From: Arenibacter troitsensis
Lineage (GTDB): Bacteria > Bacteroidota > Bacteroidia > Flavobacteriales > Flavobacteriaceae
Direction: 5' to 3'
NCBI RefSeq assembly: GCF_900177645.1
Contig: NZ_FXAO01000008.1
Span: 62,001 to 126,000, forward strand
Length of the DNA stretch: 64,000 nt
The translations under genes and the position numbers were made by a program. This document shows, piece by piece, positions 25,559 through 34,711 of this stretch (position 1 is the first letter of the stretch; every line of letters begins with the position of its first letter). The notes beneath the pieces were generated by a model. That model did not search any database. It had not been told where the DNA came from and worked only from the letters and a program-made list of their open reading frames with translations.

Positions 25559-25632
25559 TAGCGAGAACGAGAGTTGAACTCGTGACCTCCGGGTTATGAA
25601 TCCGACGCTCTAACCAACTGAGCTACCTCGCC
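25559..25632 (-). tRNA. tRNA-Met (CAT anticodon)
   Basis: Read on the minus strand, a 74-base cloverleaf: acceptor GGCGAGG pairing with TCTCGCT, D-arm GCTC/GAGC, anticodon loop TTCATAA (CAT), and T-arm ACGAG-TTCAACT-CTCGT. CCA is not encoded. The base of the anticodon stem has one A-C mismatch (31-39). CAT could also be a lysidine-modified tRNA-Ile or an initiator; the D-arm looks like elongator Met. A strong terminator follows. Confidence 0.9.
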
Positions 25633-25767
25633 ATGCCGTTTTTAACGGGTGCAAATATAAAGTTAATTTTCTGTCCTTTCCAAATTAGATTGCTAAAAAT
25701 ATTATCTCGGTTTTATTTTTTAATCATTTATAAATATATATATTGTCCGCCATAAACACTATTCAGA

Positions 25768-26151
25768 ATGAGCGATAAAATTAAATTTGAAGTTGAATTT
25801 GTAATTCAATCCTCACCACAACTATTATATCAATATATATCCACTCCTTCCGGACTGTCCGAATGGTTCGCCGACAACGTTAATTCCCGAGGAGAAATGT
25901 TCAATTTTATTTGGGATGGCTCCGAAGAGCAGGCTAAATTATTAAAACGAAAGAGCGATGAATTTGTGAAATTTACCTGGGTGGCCGAGGAAGATGATAG
26001 TTTTTTTGAAATGCGTATTATCGTAGACGAAATTACCAAGGATGTATCCCTATTTATTACCGATTTTGCCTATGACGATGAAGTGGACGAAGCTAAAATG
26101 CTATGGGAGAACCAAGTATCCAGTTTAAAACAGGTATTGGGTTCCGCCTAA
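25768..26151 (+). CDS. START-like domain protein
   Basis: A 127-residue protein of the helix-grip (START/AHSA1-like) fold: SSPQLLYQYISTPSGLSEWF, FIWDGSEEQAKLL, and a C-terminal helix LWENQVSSLKQVL. It is acidic and widely conserved in Bacteroidota with no established role. It lies 54 bases before an aminotransferase class IV gene on the same strand and may be co-transcribed. Confidence 0.8.
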   Translation: MSDKIKFEVEFVIQSSPQLLYQYISTPSGLSEWFADNVNSRGEMFNFIWDGSEEQAKLLKRKSDEFVKFTWVAEEDDSFFEMRIIVDEITKDVSLFITDFAYDDEVDEAKMLWENQVSSLKQVLGSA

Positions 26152-26205
26152 TCCATTAATGGAATATAACGTATCTTTGGCCTTGATTTTTTCAAGGCTT
26201 TTTTT

Positions 26206-27051
26206 ATGGTTAATTTTAATGGAAACCTACTTTCTAAAAACACATCTTACCTTAATCAAGAAAATAGGGGACTGCGCTATGGCGATGCCCTGTTCGAAGC
26301 CATTAGGGTAGTAAACGGAAAAATATTCTTTTGGGAGGACCACTATCTTCGGCTTATGGCTTCCATGCGGATTTTGAGAATGGAAATCCCTATGAATTTT
26401 ACCATGGAATTTCTGGAGGAACAAATCTTGGCCTGTGTGGATGCCAACGGCATGTTGGAGAAACCGGCCAGGATACGATTTACCGTTTTTAGAAATAATG
26501 GCGGACTATATTTACCGCAGACCAATGATGTGTCTTATATTATTGAAGCCAGTGCTTTGGAATCCCCTTTCTTTACCCTAAATAACGATGCCTACGAAGT
26601 AGAGCTCTTTAAGGACTTTTATGTTAATCCGGACATGTTGTCTACCTTAAAGACCAATAATAAGGTGATTAACGTGGTGGGCAGTATTTTTGCTTCCGAA
26701 AACGGCTATCAGAACTGTCTGTTGTTGAACCAGGAAAAAAAGGTGGTGGAAGCCCTTAATGGCAATCTCTTTTTGGTAAAGGACCACCATATTAAAACCC
26801 CATCCCTAAAGGATGGTTGTCTAAACGGAATTGTCCGTAAGAAACTCATTGCTATTTTAGGTTCCTTGGACAAATACCAATTTGAGGAAACGTTTATTTC
26901 CCCTTTTGAGCTCCAAAAAGCCGATGAGCTGTTTATAACCAATGCCATTAGCGGTATACGACCTATAACAAAATACAGAAAGAAAGAGTACGATGCCAAG
27001 GTAGCTGCCGATTTATTGGGCAAACTTAATGCCGCCGCAAGGCTTAACTAA
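26206..27051 (+). CDS. Aminotransferase class IV protein
   Basis: A 281-residue PLP enzyme of fold type IV. RGLRYGDALFEAIRVVNGKI opens it, LKTNNKVINVVGS carries the candidate Schiff-base lysine, VVEALNGNLFLV matches the E-x-x-x-N-x-F motif, and the end is ELFITNAISGIRPI. Relatives are 4-amino-4-deoxychorismate lyase, D-amino-acid and branched-chain aminotransferases; its divergence leaves the reaction open. It converges with the YqgE gene. Confidence 0.88.
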   Translation: MVNFNGNLLSKNTSYLNQENRGLRYGDALFEAIRVVNGKIFFWEDHYLRLMASMRILRMEIPMNFTMEFLEEQILACVDANGMLEKPARIRFTVFRNNGGLYLPQTNDVSYIIEASALESPFFTLNNDAYEVELFKDFYVNPDMLSTLKTNNKVINVVGSIFASENGYQNCLLLNQEKKVVEALNGNLFLVKDHHIKTPSLKDGCLNGIVRKKLIAILGSLDKYQFEETFISPFELQKADELFITNAISGIRPITKYRKKEYDAKVAADLLGKLNAAARLN

Positions 27052-27061
27052 AGATCTTTGC

Positions 27062-27622
27062 TTAATTTAGGTTGGGATTTTCAGGGGCATTGGACCATAT
27101 TAGGTAATTGCCTCCCAGTTCCATCATTTTTTCCTTCCAAAAGGCGTTGGAGGATTTTTGGATAATGGCACTTTCGTAGACATTTTTTACCACTACCCAT
27201 GATTTGGAGTTCAACTCCTGGTCCAATTGTAAGGAGGACCACCCGGAATAACCTAGAAAGAAACGGATATCGTTTTCAGAAATGACCTTATTGTTGATCA
27301 GGTCCACTATGGAGCCGAAATCCCCGCCCCAATAAATTCCGTCGGAAATTTCAATACTATTCTCTATCAATTCGGGAACCTTGTGGATAAAATAAAGGTT
27401 GTCCTGCTCCACTGGACCGCCATTGTACACCTGAAAAGGCAGATCTATTTCGGTAACCAAATCGTTTATACTATAGTCCAAAGGTTTGTTCAAGATAAAA
27501 CCAACAGATCCCTCATGGTTATGTTCCGCTAACAGGACTATAGACCTGTTAAAGGAAACATCACCGGAAAGTGTTGGCTCTGCAATGAGCAATTTACCTT
27601 TTTTTGGCTTTTCAGCGACCAT
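27062..27622 (-). CDS. YqgE/AlgH family protein
   Basis: A UPF0301 protein: GKLLIAEPTLSGDVSFNRSI, HEGSVGFILNKPL, NGGPVEQDNLYFIH, and FFLGYSGWSSLQLDQEL. The frame opens 72 bases upstream, but the ATG at 27620-27622 (MVAEKPKKGK) gives 186 residues, the usual family length. The extra N-terminal stretch (MLFLYKRLFR...) overlaps the HU terminator region. Biochemical role not established. Confidence 0.9.
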   Translation of the reverse strand: MVAEKPKKGKLLIAEPTLSGDVSFNRSIVLLAEHNHEGSVGFILNKPLDYSINDLVTEIDLPFQVYNGGPVEQDNLYFIHKVPELIENSIEISDGIYWGGDFGSIVDLINNKVISENDIRFFLGYSGWSSLQLDQELNSKSWVVVKNVYESAIIQKSSNAFWKEKMMELGGNYLIWSNAPENPNLN

Positions 27623-27683
27623 ATTATTTGTTCTAGTATCCCTAAAATAAAACAAATCCGTTAATCTGAAAAGTCTTTTGTAC

Positions 27684-27713
27684 AAAAAAAGCACTTCCTT
27701 TTAGAGAAGTGCT
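27684..27713 (-). terminator. Terminator of the HU gene
   Basis: On the minus strand AGCACTTC pairs with GAAGTGCT (27706-27713 with 27690-27697), an 8-bp stem followed by seven T. It lies 23 bases past the HU stop codon. A+T on both sides may let it work in both directions. Confidence 0.85.
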
Positions 27714-27736
27714 TTTTATGTATAATAATATTATGA

Positions 27737-28009
27737 CTAGTTTACTGCACCGCTCAAATCAGCACCTGCTTTAAACTTCACTACATTTTTAGCTGCAATT
27801 TGGATAGTCTTTCCAGTTGATGGATTTCTACCTTCTCTTGCATTTCTTTTAGATACAGACCATGATCCGAAACCTACTAGAGATACTCTACCACCTTTTT
27901 TTAGAGAACCTTCAACGTTTCCTAAGAAAGATTCCAATGCCTTTTTGGCTGCTGCTTTAGTAATGCCAGCATCAGCTGCCATTGCATCGATTAATTCTGT
28001 TTTGTTCAT
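27737..28009 (-). CDS. HU family DNA-binding protein
   Basis: A 90-residue histone-like protein: MNKTELIDAMAADAGITKAA then LVGFGSWSVSKRNAREGRNP (the DNA-embracing arm with Asn-Pro) and IAAKNVVKFKAG. Full length, with its own promoter and terminator, so a monocistronic and probably highly expressed gene of nucleoid structure. Confidence 0.96.
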   Translation of the reverse strand: MNKTELIDAMAADAGITKAAAKKALESFLGNVEGSLKKGGRVSLVGFGSWSVSKRNAREGRNPSTGKTIQIAAKNVVKFKAGADLSGAVN

Positions 28010-28054
28010 AATTTCGATAAATTAAGTGTTATTAATTATAATTAAATACTTCAA

Positions 28055-28084
28055 CAAATTTATACGGATTTGCCATTAACGCAA
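28055..28084 (-). promoter_or_regulatory. HU gene promoter
   Basis: On the minus strand TTG (28082-28084) is followed after 19 bases by TAAATTTG (28055-28062), a textbook Bacteroidota promoter. The leader to the ATG is about 40 bases. This was the clearest promoter in the window. Confidence 0.7.
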
Positions 28085-28187
28085 GTAAAATAGGGGGAAA
28101 TCCGCAATTTTGTTGATAACTTGAAACGTTTGTTGATAAAGTAGGGTTTTTTTTACGATTTCCCATACCCCCAATGAACATGGGGGT

Positions 28188-29135
28188 TTACCCAACATAG
28201 GTGTTTTCTGCCAATTTCAATCCGTTTAACACCTCCTTGGTGGTCATTTTTCTTTTTCCGGGCAACTGAATTTCCAATAAATTGATATATCCTCCCTTTA
28301 CGGCCACCTTTAGTTCATTTTTGGTGGCAACAATGCTACCGACCTTTAACTGGTGAGGTTCCATGTCCATTTTGGCAGCGTATATCTTTAAAAAAAGTTC
28401 ATCCTCCCCATTGTACATGGTGGTCCAGGCGGTAGGGTAGGGACTCAATCCCCTTATAAAATTGTTTATAGTGGCTATATCTTGCGTCCAATCTATTTCA
28501 CAAGTCTCCTTGTGCAGTTTATGTGCCTCCTTTAAAGGTCTATCTTCCTGTTGATTAGCGGGCACTATGGCTTTGTATTGTAGTTGATGTATGGTTTCCA
28601 ATACGAGGTCCGCACCCAGATGCATCAGTTTGTCGTGCAAGGTGCCTGCAGTATCCTCTTCCGAAATATTGGTTTTCCTTTGAAGCAATATGGCGCCGGT
28701 ATCAATTTTATCATCAATAAAGAAGGTAGTCACCCCCGTTTCCGTCTCCCCGTTAATGATGGCCCAATTAATAGGGGCCGCACCACGGTATTGGGGCAGG
28801 AGGGAAGCATGAAGGTTAAAGGTACCCAGCTTTGGCATGCTCCACACCACCTTGGGCAACATTCTAAAAGCTACTACAATCTGAAGTTCTGGCAACAACG
28901 CCTCCAATTCCTTAATAAAATTAGGATCCTTTAAGTTGGTGGGCTGCATAACTTTTAAACCATGTTTCATGGCATATACCTTTACGGCGGACTCATTTAA
29001 TTTTCTTCCTCGGCCCGCTGGCTTGTCCGGTGCAGTAATTACGCCCACAACATTACAGTCGTTTTTTACTAGCTTGTCCAAAATGGCCACGGCAAAATCC
29101 GGGGTGCCCATAAACACTATTCGTGGTTTGCTCAT
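28188..29135 (-). CDS. fmt: Methionyl-tRNA formyltransferase
   Basis: A 315-residue enzyme that formylates initiator Met-tRNA using 10-formyl-THF. RIVFMGTPDFAVAILDKL begins the Rossmann-like formyltransferase domain. FNLHASLLPQYRGAAPINWA holds the catalytic Asn/His region and is followed by TGVTTFFIDDKIDTGAIL. The C-terminal OB-like domain is complete. Its ATG overlaps the recQ stop by 4 bases, so the genes are coupled. Confidence 0.96.
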   Translation of the reverse strand: MSKPRIVFMGTPDFAVAILDKLVKNDCNVVGVITAPDKPAGRGRKLNESAVKVYAMKHGLKVMQPTNLKDPNFIKELEALLPELQIVVAFRMLPKVVWSMPKLGTFNLHASLLPQYRGAAPINWAIINGETETGVTTFFIDDKIDTGAILLQRKTNISEEDTAGTLHDKLMHLGADLVLETIHQLQYKAIVPANQQEDRPLKEAHKLHKETCEIDWTQDIATINNFIRGLSPYPTAWTTMYNGEDELFLKIYAAKMDMEPHQLKVGSIVATKNELKVAVKGGYINLLEIQLPGKRKMTTKEVLNGLKLAENTYVG

Positions 29136-31036
29136 TTTTTGATGATTTCGTATTGGTTAATAGAATTTACGCTAATTCTCCGCTCTTCCAATAATCTTTG
29201 CAAGGCCAAAATAACGGAACTTTCTTTATAGGTCAATAATTTTATGAGCCCTCTGGAACTTTCTTTCTTTACCATCAATAGTTGTAAAATATCTTGTTCT
29301 ATAATTTTTATAATGTCATTGTTTACAGGATTTTTTTGAATGCAGACATCGCATTTGCCACAGTTATCCTTAAAAGTTTCACCAAAGTAGTTGAGGATCT
29401 GACGGTTTCTGCAAAGCTTGGCATTCTTAATATAGGTCAACATACTTTCTACATTGTCCTTTTTTACCTGTTGTATCTGTTTTATTTTTTTGGCGAAGAT
29501 ATTGATCGTCCGTTCATCCTCCCTGGGCACCAAAAAGGTAATTTCCAGATCGCTATGTTGAGCTTGGTATTCCATAATTTCATCCTTTTGCATTTGTTCC
29601 AATACCCCTAATACCTCCTTTTCGCTGGTATTGGCTTTCCTTGAAATCAATAGGGGATTGATTTTGGTCTCAAAATCGAAAATACCGCCGTAGGTTCTCA
29701 GAATGGTTTGGACAATAGTGGCCGATGATCTATTTTTTTCCAGGTAATCAAATATTTGATCCTTGGAAGCTATCATGAGTACACTGGTTCTTTGCGAAAA
29801 GGCTTCCGTTAGGGATATTACGGAGTTTTGGTCCAGCAACCTTAATCCATTATAGGTTAATGTAGTATTTAGTTTGTAGGTCTCACAAAAGGAATTGAAG
29901 GGCAATTGATAAGTTTCACCACTACCTTCCCCAAAGGGAATCTGAAAATAATTGGCCAATTTTCGATACAATAGTTTAAGGAAGTCAACATCGGGCAGGA
30001 CCCCTAAAAATTGTTTCCTTAGCTGGGCCTCATCCGTAGGGTTGGTGATCAATACCGCATTTGCGGATTCACCGTCCCGACCGGCCCTTCCTGCTTCCTG
30101 AAAGTAGTTTTCCATACTGTCCGGAATTTGGTAATGCACTACCAGGCCAACATCGGGCTTGTCTATCCCCATTCCAAAGGCATTGGTGGCTACCATGATC
30201 TTTACCTTGTTCTCCAACCACTGGTTTAATCTGGTATCCTTGTCCTTTTTGGAAATACCGCCATGAAAAAAGGTGGCCGTATGTCCTTGTTGGGTTAGGT
30301 AATTGGCCAGTTCCATGGTCATTTTTCTACTGCGCACATATACTATGGTGCTGGCATTGGTCTGGGCACATAATTCCTTGAGACGGTACTTTTTGTCCTC
30401 TTCCCAGCAAACACTAAAGGTTATATTGCTACGGGAAAAGGAATCTTTCACCACCAATGGTTGATCCAGATGTAGATTTTCGCATATATCCTTGACCACC
30501 ATATCCGTTGCTGTAGCAGTCAATGCTATCATGGGCACATTAGGTGCCAGTTCCTTTAAAATATGGCATTCCAAGTAGGCAGGTCTAAAATCGTTGCCCC
30601 ATTGACTAATGCAATGCGCTTCATCAATGGCAATAAGGTTAACGTTCATTTGCCTAATGCGCTCCTGTACCAATTCCTGTTGTAGCCTTTCCGGAGACAG
30701 GTACAGAAATTTATAGTTGCCGTACAGGCAATTGTCCAATAGGTTGTTCACTTCATCAAAGGAAATCCCCCCGGTAAGGGCAATGGCTTTAATACCCAGT
30801 TTTTTTATGGTATCCACTTGATTTCGGATCAAGGCTATTAAGGGGGATACCACAACGCAGATTCCTTCGCGGGCCAATGCCGGTACCTGATAGCATAAAG
30901 ATTTTCCTCCTCCCGTAGGGAGAAGTGCCAAAACATCCTGTCCGTTCATTACGGCATTAATGATGTCTTCCTGGGAATTTTTAAAATCTGGAAACCCCCA
31001 AAATTTTTGCAATATATCCTTTGGCAGCTGCTGCAT
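29132..31036 (-). CDS. recQ: RecQ family ATP-dependent DNA helicase
   Basis: A 634-residue superfamily 2 helicase. Motif 0/I is ALLPTGGGKSLCYQVPAL, motif II IDEAHCISQWGNDFRPAY, motif III ALTATAT and motif VI QEAGRAGRDG. The zinc cysteines (LCRNRQILNYFGE, then CGKCDVC) lie unusually late, near residues 540-570, after a ~170-residue winged-helix-containing insert. Only a short C-terminus follows and no HRDC domain is seen. This is the second RecQ architecture found in Bacteroidota. First codon overlaps the upstream ATPase stop (TAATG). Confidence 0.93.
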   Translation of the reverse strand: MQQLPKDILQKFWGFPDFKNSQEDIINAVMNGQDVLALLPTGGGKSLCYQVPALAREGICVVVSPLIALIRNQVDTIKKLGIKAIALTGGISFDEVNNLLDNCLYGNYKFLYLSPERLQQELVQERIRQMNVNLIAIDEAHCISQWGNDFRPAYLECHILKELAPNVPMIALTATATDMVVKDICENLHLDQPLVVKDSFSRSNITFSVCWEEDKKYRLKELCAQTNASTIVYVRSRKMTMELANYLTQQGHTATFFHGGISKKDKDTRLNQWLENKVKIMVATNAFGMGIDKPDVGLVVHYQIPDSMENYFQEAGRAGRDGESANAVLITNPTDEAQLRKQFLGVLPDVDFLKLLYRKLANYFQIPFGEGSGETYQLPFNSFCETYKLNTTLTYNGLRLLDQNSVISLTEAFSQRTSVLMIASKDQIFDYLEKNRSSATIVQTILRTYGGIFDFETKINPLLISRKANTSEKEVLGVLEQMQKDEIMEYQAQHSDLEITFLVPREDERTINIFAKKIKQIQQVKKDNVESMLTYIKNAKLCRNRQILNYFGETFKDNCGKCDVCIQKNPVNNDIIKIIEQDILQLLMVKKESSRGLIKLLTYKESSVILALQRLLEERRISVNSINQYEIIKK

Positions 31037-31608
31037 TATAGCCTCTTTAGTTTATCCAGTATAAAGGTAACCCTTCCTTCTACGGTTTCCTTGGGAACAT
31101 CTATAATTTTGTATCCGTAGTGGGTGTAGGTGTTTTCAAGGTAGGTATGGATGCGTTCCGCCTCTTCAAAGTTTTCATAACGCTCGTTGTCGGACTCATG
31201 TATTTCCTTCCATGGCGGTAGTAAAAAAATGTGGTCGTATCGGTGAATTTTACAGCTTTCAACAAAATGATCGTCATAGGACTGGCCGAAACAATCCATA
31301 TAGGCCACTACGTCCGGAATTCCGCGATCATAAAAAACAATAGGTTGGTCCACCTCGCCGGCAGCCTGGAATTGCTTGATCCTACCTTCTATAATTTTTT
31401 GGCTAAATAGTAGGGGGTCGGAAATAAATAACTGCGGAATTCCCTGCTTCCTTGCCTCCAGGGTAATCTCGCGTGAAATCTCACTAAAACAAAAGAAGCC
31501 TTCCCTTTTAATTTTTTCTATGATAGATGTCTTTCCTGTACTGGGGCCGCCCGTAATGACAATTCTTTCTAAATTCAAACAGTGGTATTTAAACTTATGC
31601 AACTTCAT
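31036..31608 (-). CDS. AAA_28-type P-loop ATPase/kinase-like protein
   Basis: A 190-residue P-loop protein: IVITGGPSTGKTSIIEKI (Walker A), FCFSEISREITLEARKQG, IVFYDRGIPDVVAYMD (DRG as Walker B-like), and IFLLPPWKEIHESDNERYE. It matches the NadR-kinase/Ttd14-like ATPase group whose substrates are not known. It heads the operon ATPase > recQ > fmt, each pair overlapping by 1-4 bases. Confidence 0.82.
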   Translation of the reverse strand: MKLHKFKYHCLNLERIVITGGPSTGKTSIIEKIKREGFFCFSEISREITLEARKQGIPQLFISDPLLFSQKIIEGRIKQFQAAGEVDQPIVFYDRGIPDVVAYMDCFGQSYDDHFVESCKIHRYDHIFLLPPWKEIHESDNERYENFEEAERIHTYLENTYTHYGYKIIDVPKETVEGRVTFILDKLKRL

Positions 31609-31673
31609 GCATAAAATGGAGTTGCAAAGTAATGAAATAGCCTTAAGATTAAAAAATTGACCATGATACTTTA

Positions 31674-31681
31674 TATATTTG
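31674..31681 (+). promoter_or_regulatory. -7 promoter element before the DUF493 gene
   Basis: TATATTTG matches TAnnTTTG and lies 13 bases before the ATG, predicting a very short leader. A TTG at 31657-31659 is only 14 bases upstream, shorter than usual, so the -33 box is uncertain. Confidence 0.4.
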
Positions 31682-31694
31682 CAAAAACATTGGC

Positions 31695-31982
31695 ATGGAT
31701 CAGGAAAAATCAGAGGAATTTTATGGTAGATTAAGGGAGCAATTGGCAGAAAGTAGTAAATGGCCTTCCAATTACCTGTATAAGTTTATAGTGCCTACCG
31801 ACACCCAAAAAATTAAACAGATTCAAGATATTTTTGATAATACCGGTGCGGTAATCGAATCCAAGCAATCCAAAAATGCAAAATATACCAGTTTGAGCAT
31901 TACCGTGAACCTTAAAAATCCTGATGAAGTAATTCAAAAATATAAGGAAGTAGGGGAGGTAAAGGGGGTAATATCTCTCTAA
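31695..31982 (+). CDS. DUF493 (YbeD-like) family protein
   Basis: A 95-residue alpha-beta protein with the DUF493 pattern: WPSNYLYKFIVPTDTQKIKQ, then KNAKYTSLSITVNLKNPDEV and a terminal GEVKGVISL. E. coli YbeD has an ACT-like, possibly regulatory fold, but its role is not settled. It heads the plus-strand run DUF493, DUF4290, murA. Confidence 0.9.
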   Translation: MDQEKSEEFYGRLREQLAESSKWPSNYLYKFIVPTDTQKIKQIQDIFDNTGAVIESKQSKNAKYTSLSITVNLKNPDEVIQKYKEVGEVKGVISL

Positions 31983-32069
31983 AATAGTATTTGTGGCATA
32001 ATTTTGTTAATTTGCAGACGTTATAAGAGCACTTCCTTATCATAAATAAATAGCAATAAATATTTCAAT

Positions 32070-32723
32070 TTGAATTTAGTAGAAAACTTAGAATACAATA
32101 CTGAGCGACCAAAGCTCATTATACCCGAGTATGGACGCCATTTCCAGAAAATGGTGGACCATGCCATGTCCATTGAGGACGATGCGGAACGTAACCGTGT
32201 GGCCAAGGCCATCATTAGTGTTATGGGCAATATTCAACCACATTTAAGGGACGTACCCGATTTTCAACATAAATTGTGGGACCAATTGTTCATTATGTCC
32301 GATTTTAAATTGAATGTGGACTCGCCATTTCCCATCACCTCTAAAGAAACCTTGCAAAAGCGTCCAGATCCTCTGGAATATCCACAAAATTTTCCAAAAT
32401 ATAGGTTTTATGGAAATAACATAAAACGTATGATCGATGTGGCCGTAAGGTGGGAAAAGGGTGATATGCGAGACGGATTGGAGTACGCCATAGCCAACCA
32501 CATGAAAAAGTGTTATCTAAATTGGAACAAGGACACTGTGGACGACAAGGCTATTTTTAAACATCTTTACGAGTTAAGCGATGGACAGATAGATCTTGCC
32601 AAGGAAGGGGAAAACTTGACGGAAAGTGGACAATTCCTAAAAAATCGTGTGGCTAAGACGCCTAGGACCAGTTCTGGTAAAAAAACGCAAAGAAATCAAA
32701 ACCGCGGAAAAAAGCGGTACTAA
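32070..32723 (+). CDS. DUF4290 family protein
   Basis: A 217-residue protein beginning at a TTG codon (NLVENLEYNTERPKLIIPEY), which is where family members start; there is no ATG upstream in frame. RPDPLEYPQNFPKYRFYGNN is typical. The C-terminus is a basic, disordered tail (RTSSGKKTQRNQNRGKKRY) suggesting nucleic-acid contact. Conserved in Bacteroidota just before murA, 15 bases apart, so probably one transcript. Function unknown. Confidence 0.88.
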   Translation: MNLVENLEYNTERPKLIIPEYGRHFQKMVDHAMSIEDDAERNRVAKAIISVMGNIQPHLRDVPDFQHKLWDQLFIMSDFKLNVDSPFPITSKETLQKRPDPLEYPQNFPKYRFYGNNIKRMIDVAVRWEKGDMRDGLEYAIANHMKKCYLNWNKDTVDDKAIFKHLYELSDGQIDLAKEGENLTESGQFLKNRVAKTPRTSSGKKTQRNQNRGKKRY

Positions 32724-32738
32724 TCTTCTCAAACCTTA

Positions 32739-34046
32739 ATGGGAACATTTAAAATAGAAGGCGGTCATCAATTACATGGTGAAATTACGCCACAAGGGGC
32801 CAAGAATGAAGCATTACAAATTCTATGTGCAGTATTGCTTACCTCGGAAAAAGTATCGATTAGCAATATCCCGGATATTGTAGATGTAAACAAATTAATT
32901 TCCTTGTTGGAGGATTTGGGGGTTAAGATCCAAAAGAAAGGTCAGGGGTCATATACCTTTATGGCAGATGATATTAATTTGGACTACCTGCAATCTTCCC
33001 AATTTAAAGAGGACGGTAGGGGCCTTAGAGGATCCATTATGCTCGTAGGTCCATTATTGGCACGTTTTGGCAAGGGGTATATTCCCAAGCCGGGGGGTGA
33101 TAAAATAGGACGCAGGCGATTGGATACCCACTTTGAAGGTTTTATAAAACTGGGGGCCAAATTTAGATACAACAAGGAAGAGCACTTTTATGGTGTTGAA
33201 GCCAAAAAACTAAAGGGCACCTATATGCTCTTGGATGAGGCTTCGGTAACAGGAACTGCTAACATTGTTATGGCCGCAGTGTTGGCGGATGGAAAAACTA
33301 CCATTTACAATGCAGCCTGTGAACCATATTTACAGCAATTGTGCAAAATGCTGAATAGGATGGGAGCTAAAATTACGGGAATCGGCTCCAATCTATTGGA
33401 AATAGAAGGTGTGGACAGCCTTGGAGGAACAGACCACAGAATGCTACCGGATATGATAGAGATCGGTAGTTGGATAGGTTTGGCCGCCATGACTAGGAGC
33501 AACCTTACCATTAAAGATGTGAGTTGGGACGATTTAGGACAAATCCCTACAGTTTTTAGAAAGTTGGGGATACAGCTGGAGCGCAAAGGGGACGACATTA
33601 TCATTCCCGAGCATAAGGACGGCTATGAGATCCAAAACTATATAGATGGCTCCATTTTAACCGTGGCAGATGCACCATGGCCCGGACTTACACCAGATTT
33701 GTTGAGCATTATTCTGGTGATGGCTACACAAGCGAAAGGCGAGGTGCTGATTCATCAAAAGATGTTTGAAAGCCGTTTGTTCTTTGTAGATAAATTAATA
33801 GACATGGGAGCCAAGATTATTCTTTGCGATCCCCATAGGGCTACCGTTATAGGACATAACTTTAAATCCAGCCTTAAAGCCACCACCATGGTGTCTCCCG
33901 ATATTAGGGCCGGTGTTTCCTTGCTGATCGCAGCATTGTCCGCCAAAGGTACTTCTACCATTCATAATATAGAACAGATAGATAGGGGTTACGAGAATAT
34001 AGATACGAGACTAAGGGCTATTGGTGCCAAGATCACCAGGGTATAG
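32739..34046 (+). CDS. murA: UDP-GlcNAc 1-carboxyvinyltransferase MurA
   Basis: A 435-residue enzyme that transfers enolpyruvate from PEP to UDP-GlcNAc, the first step of peptidoglycan synthesis. The N-terminal pair of conserved residues is in GAKNEALQIL (Lys22, Asn23). The catalytic loop reads PKPGGDKIGRRRLDTHFEG, with Asp121 where E. coli MurA has Cys115. Enzymes with Asp here are active but not alkylated by fosfomycin, as known for Mycobacterium and Chlamydia. A strong terminator follows. Confidence 0.96.
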   Translation: MGTFKIEGGHQLHGEITPQGAKNEALQILCAVLLTSEKVSISNIPDIVDVNKLISLLEDLGVKIQKKGQGSYTFMADDINLDYLQSSQFKEDGRGLRGSIMLVGPLLARFGKGYIPKPGGDKIGRRRLDTHFEGFIKLGAKFRYNKEEHFYGVEAKKLKGTYMLLDEASVTGTANIVMAAVLADGKTTIYNAACEPYLQQLCKMLNRMGAKITGIGSNLLEIEGVDSLGGTDHRMLPDMIEIGSWIGLAAMTRSNLTIKDVSWDDLGQIPTVFRKLGIQLERKGDDIIIPEHKDGYEIQNYIDGSILTVADAPWPGLTPDLLSIILVMATQAKGEVLIHQKMFESRLFFVDKLIDMGAKIILCDPHRATVIGHNFKSSLKATTMVSPDIRAGVSLLIAALSAKGTSTIHNIEQIDRGYENIDTRLRAIGAKITRV

Positions 34047-34067
34047 TCATGCATTTTACTTCATAAT

Positions 34068-34102
34068 AAAACAAGGGCTTTCCATTCGAAAGCCCTTGTT
34101 TT
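34068..34102 (+). terminator. Terminator of murA
   Basis: AAAACAAGGGCTTTC (34068-34082) pairs with GAAAGCCCTTGTTTT (34088-34102), a 15-bp stem with a 5-base loop and A/T flanks on both sides. It is symmetrical and may also stop convergent transcription of the GAF gene. Confidence 0.9.
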
Positions 34103-34168
34103 ATTATATACAGTATTCAATGTTCCCAATGGGGTTCCTAGGAATACATTATTTTATTTAAATATTGC

Positions 34169-34645
34169 TTATCCACTTATGACAGCACTAATTTTTTCGC
34201 CAATAGTTAAAAGATCACTCACTTCTTCCTTGGTAAAATCATAGGGAACGGGCTTGCCAATACCCAAAGTTCCATACAATGTTCCATGTAACATCATAGG
34301 AGCCGCAATAGACCCTTCTACCTTTGTTTCTTTGGCCGCAGGACGTGCCACTCCGGAATTATCGGTTTGTAGATTGCACATTTCCACGGCTTCACGACGC
34401 TCTGCCGCTATTCCGGCCATTCCCTTACCTATAGGAATCTCCGAAAGTTTGGGAATTAGAAAGGGAGGTATGCCTTGATGGGCCTGGACCTTTAACAATC
34501 CCGATTTTTCATCCAAAAAATGTATGGTACCGGTAGTACAGTCAAAAGCGGAAATTACAGTAGAAAGGACTTCCTGCCAATTTATGGTTTCATTTGTAAG
34601 GAGGGCATCTATAACAGTCTTCCTTTGCGCATTGTCCTTGTTCAT
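34169..34645 (-). CDS. GAF domain protein
   Basis: A 158-residue single GAF domain: TGTIHFLDEKSGLLKVQAHQ, IPIGKGMAGIAAERREAVEM, and SIAAPMMLHGTLYGTLGIGK. It has no fused effector. Free GAF proteins include methionine-(R)-sulfoxide reductases, but I do not see the fRMsr cysteine set, so ligand or redox sensing is all that can be said. Last gene of a minus-strand run. Confidence 0.88.
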   Translation of the reverse strand: MNKDNAQRKTVIDALLTNETINWQEVLSTVISAFDCTTGTIHFLDEKSGLLKVQAHQGIPPFLIPKLSEIPIGKGMAGIAAERREAVEMCNLQTDNSGVARPAAKETKVEGSIAAPMMLHGTLYGTLGIGKPVPYDFTKEEVSDLLTIGEKISAVISG

Positions 34646-34711
34646 ATACTTAATTTATTTTTACATTAATAACCAAATTTACTAAATCCATCCAAACTAC
34701 TGACGAGGTTT

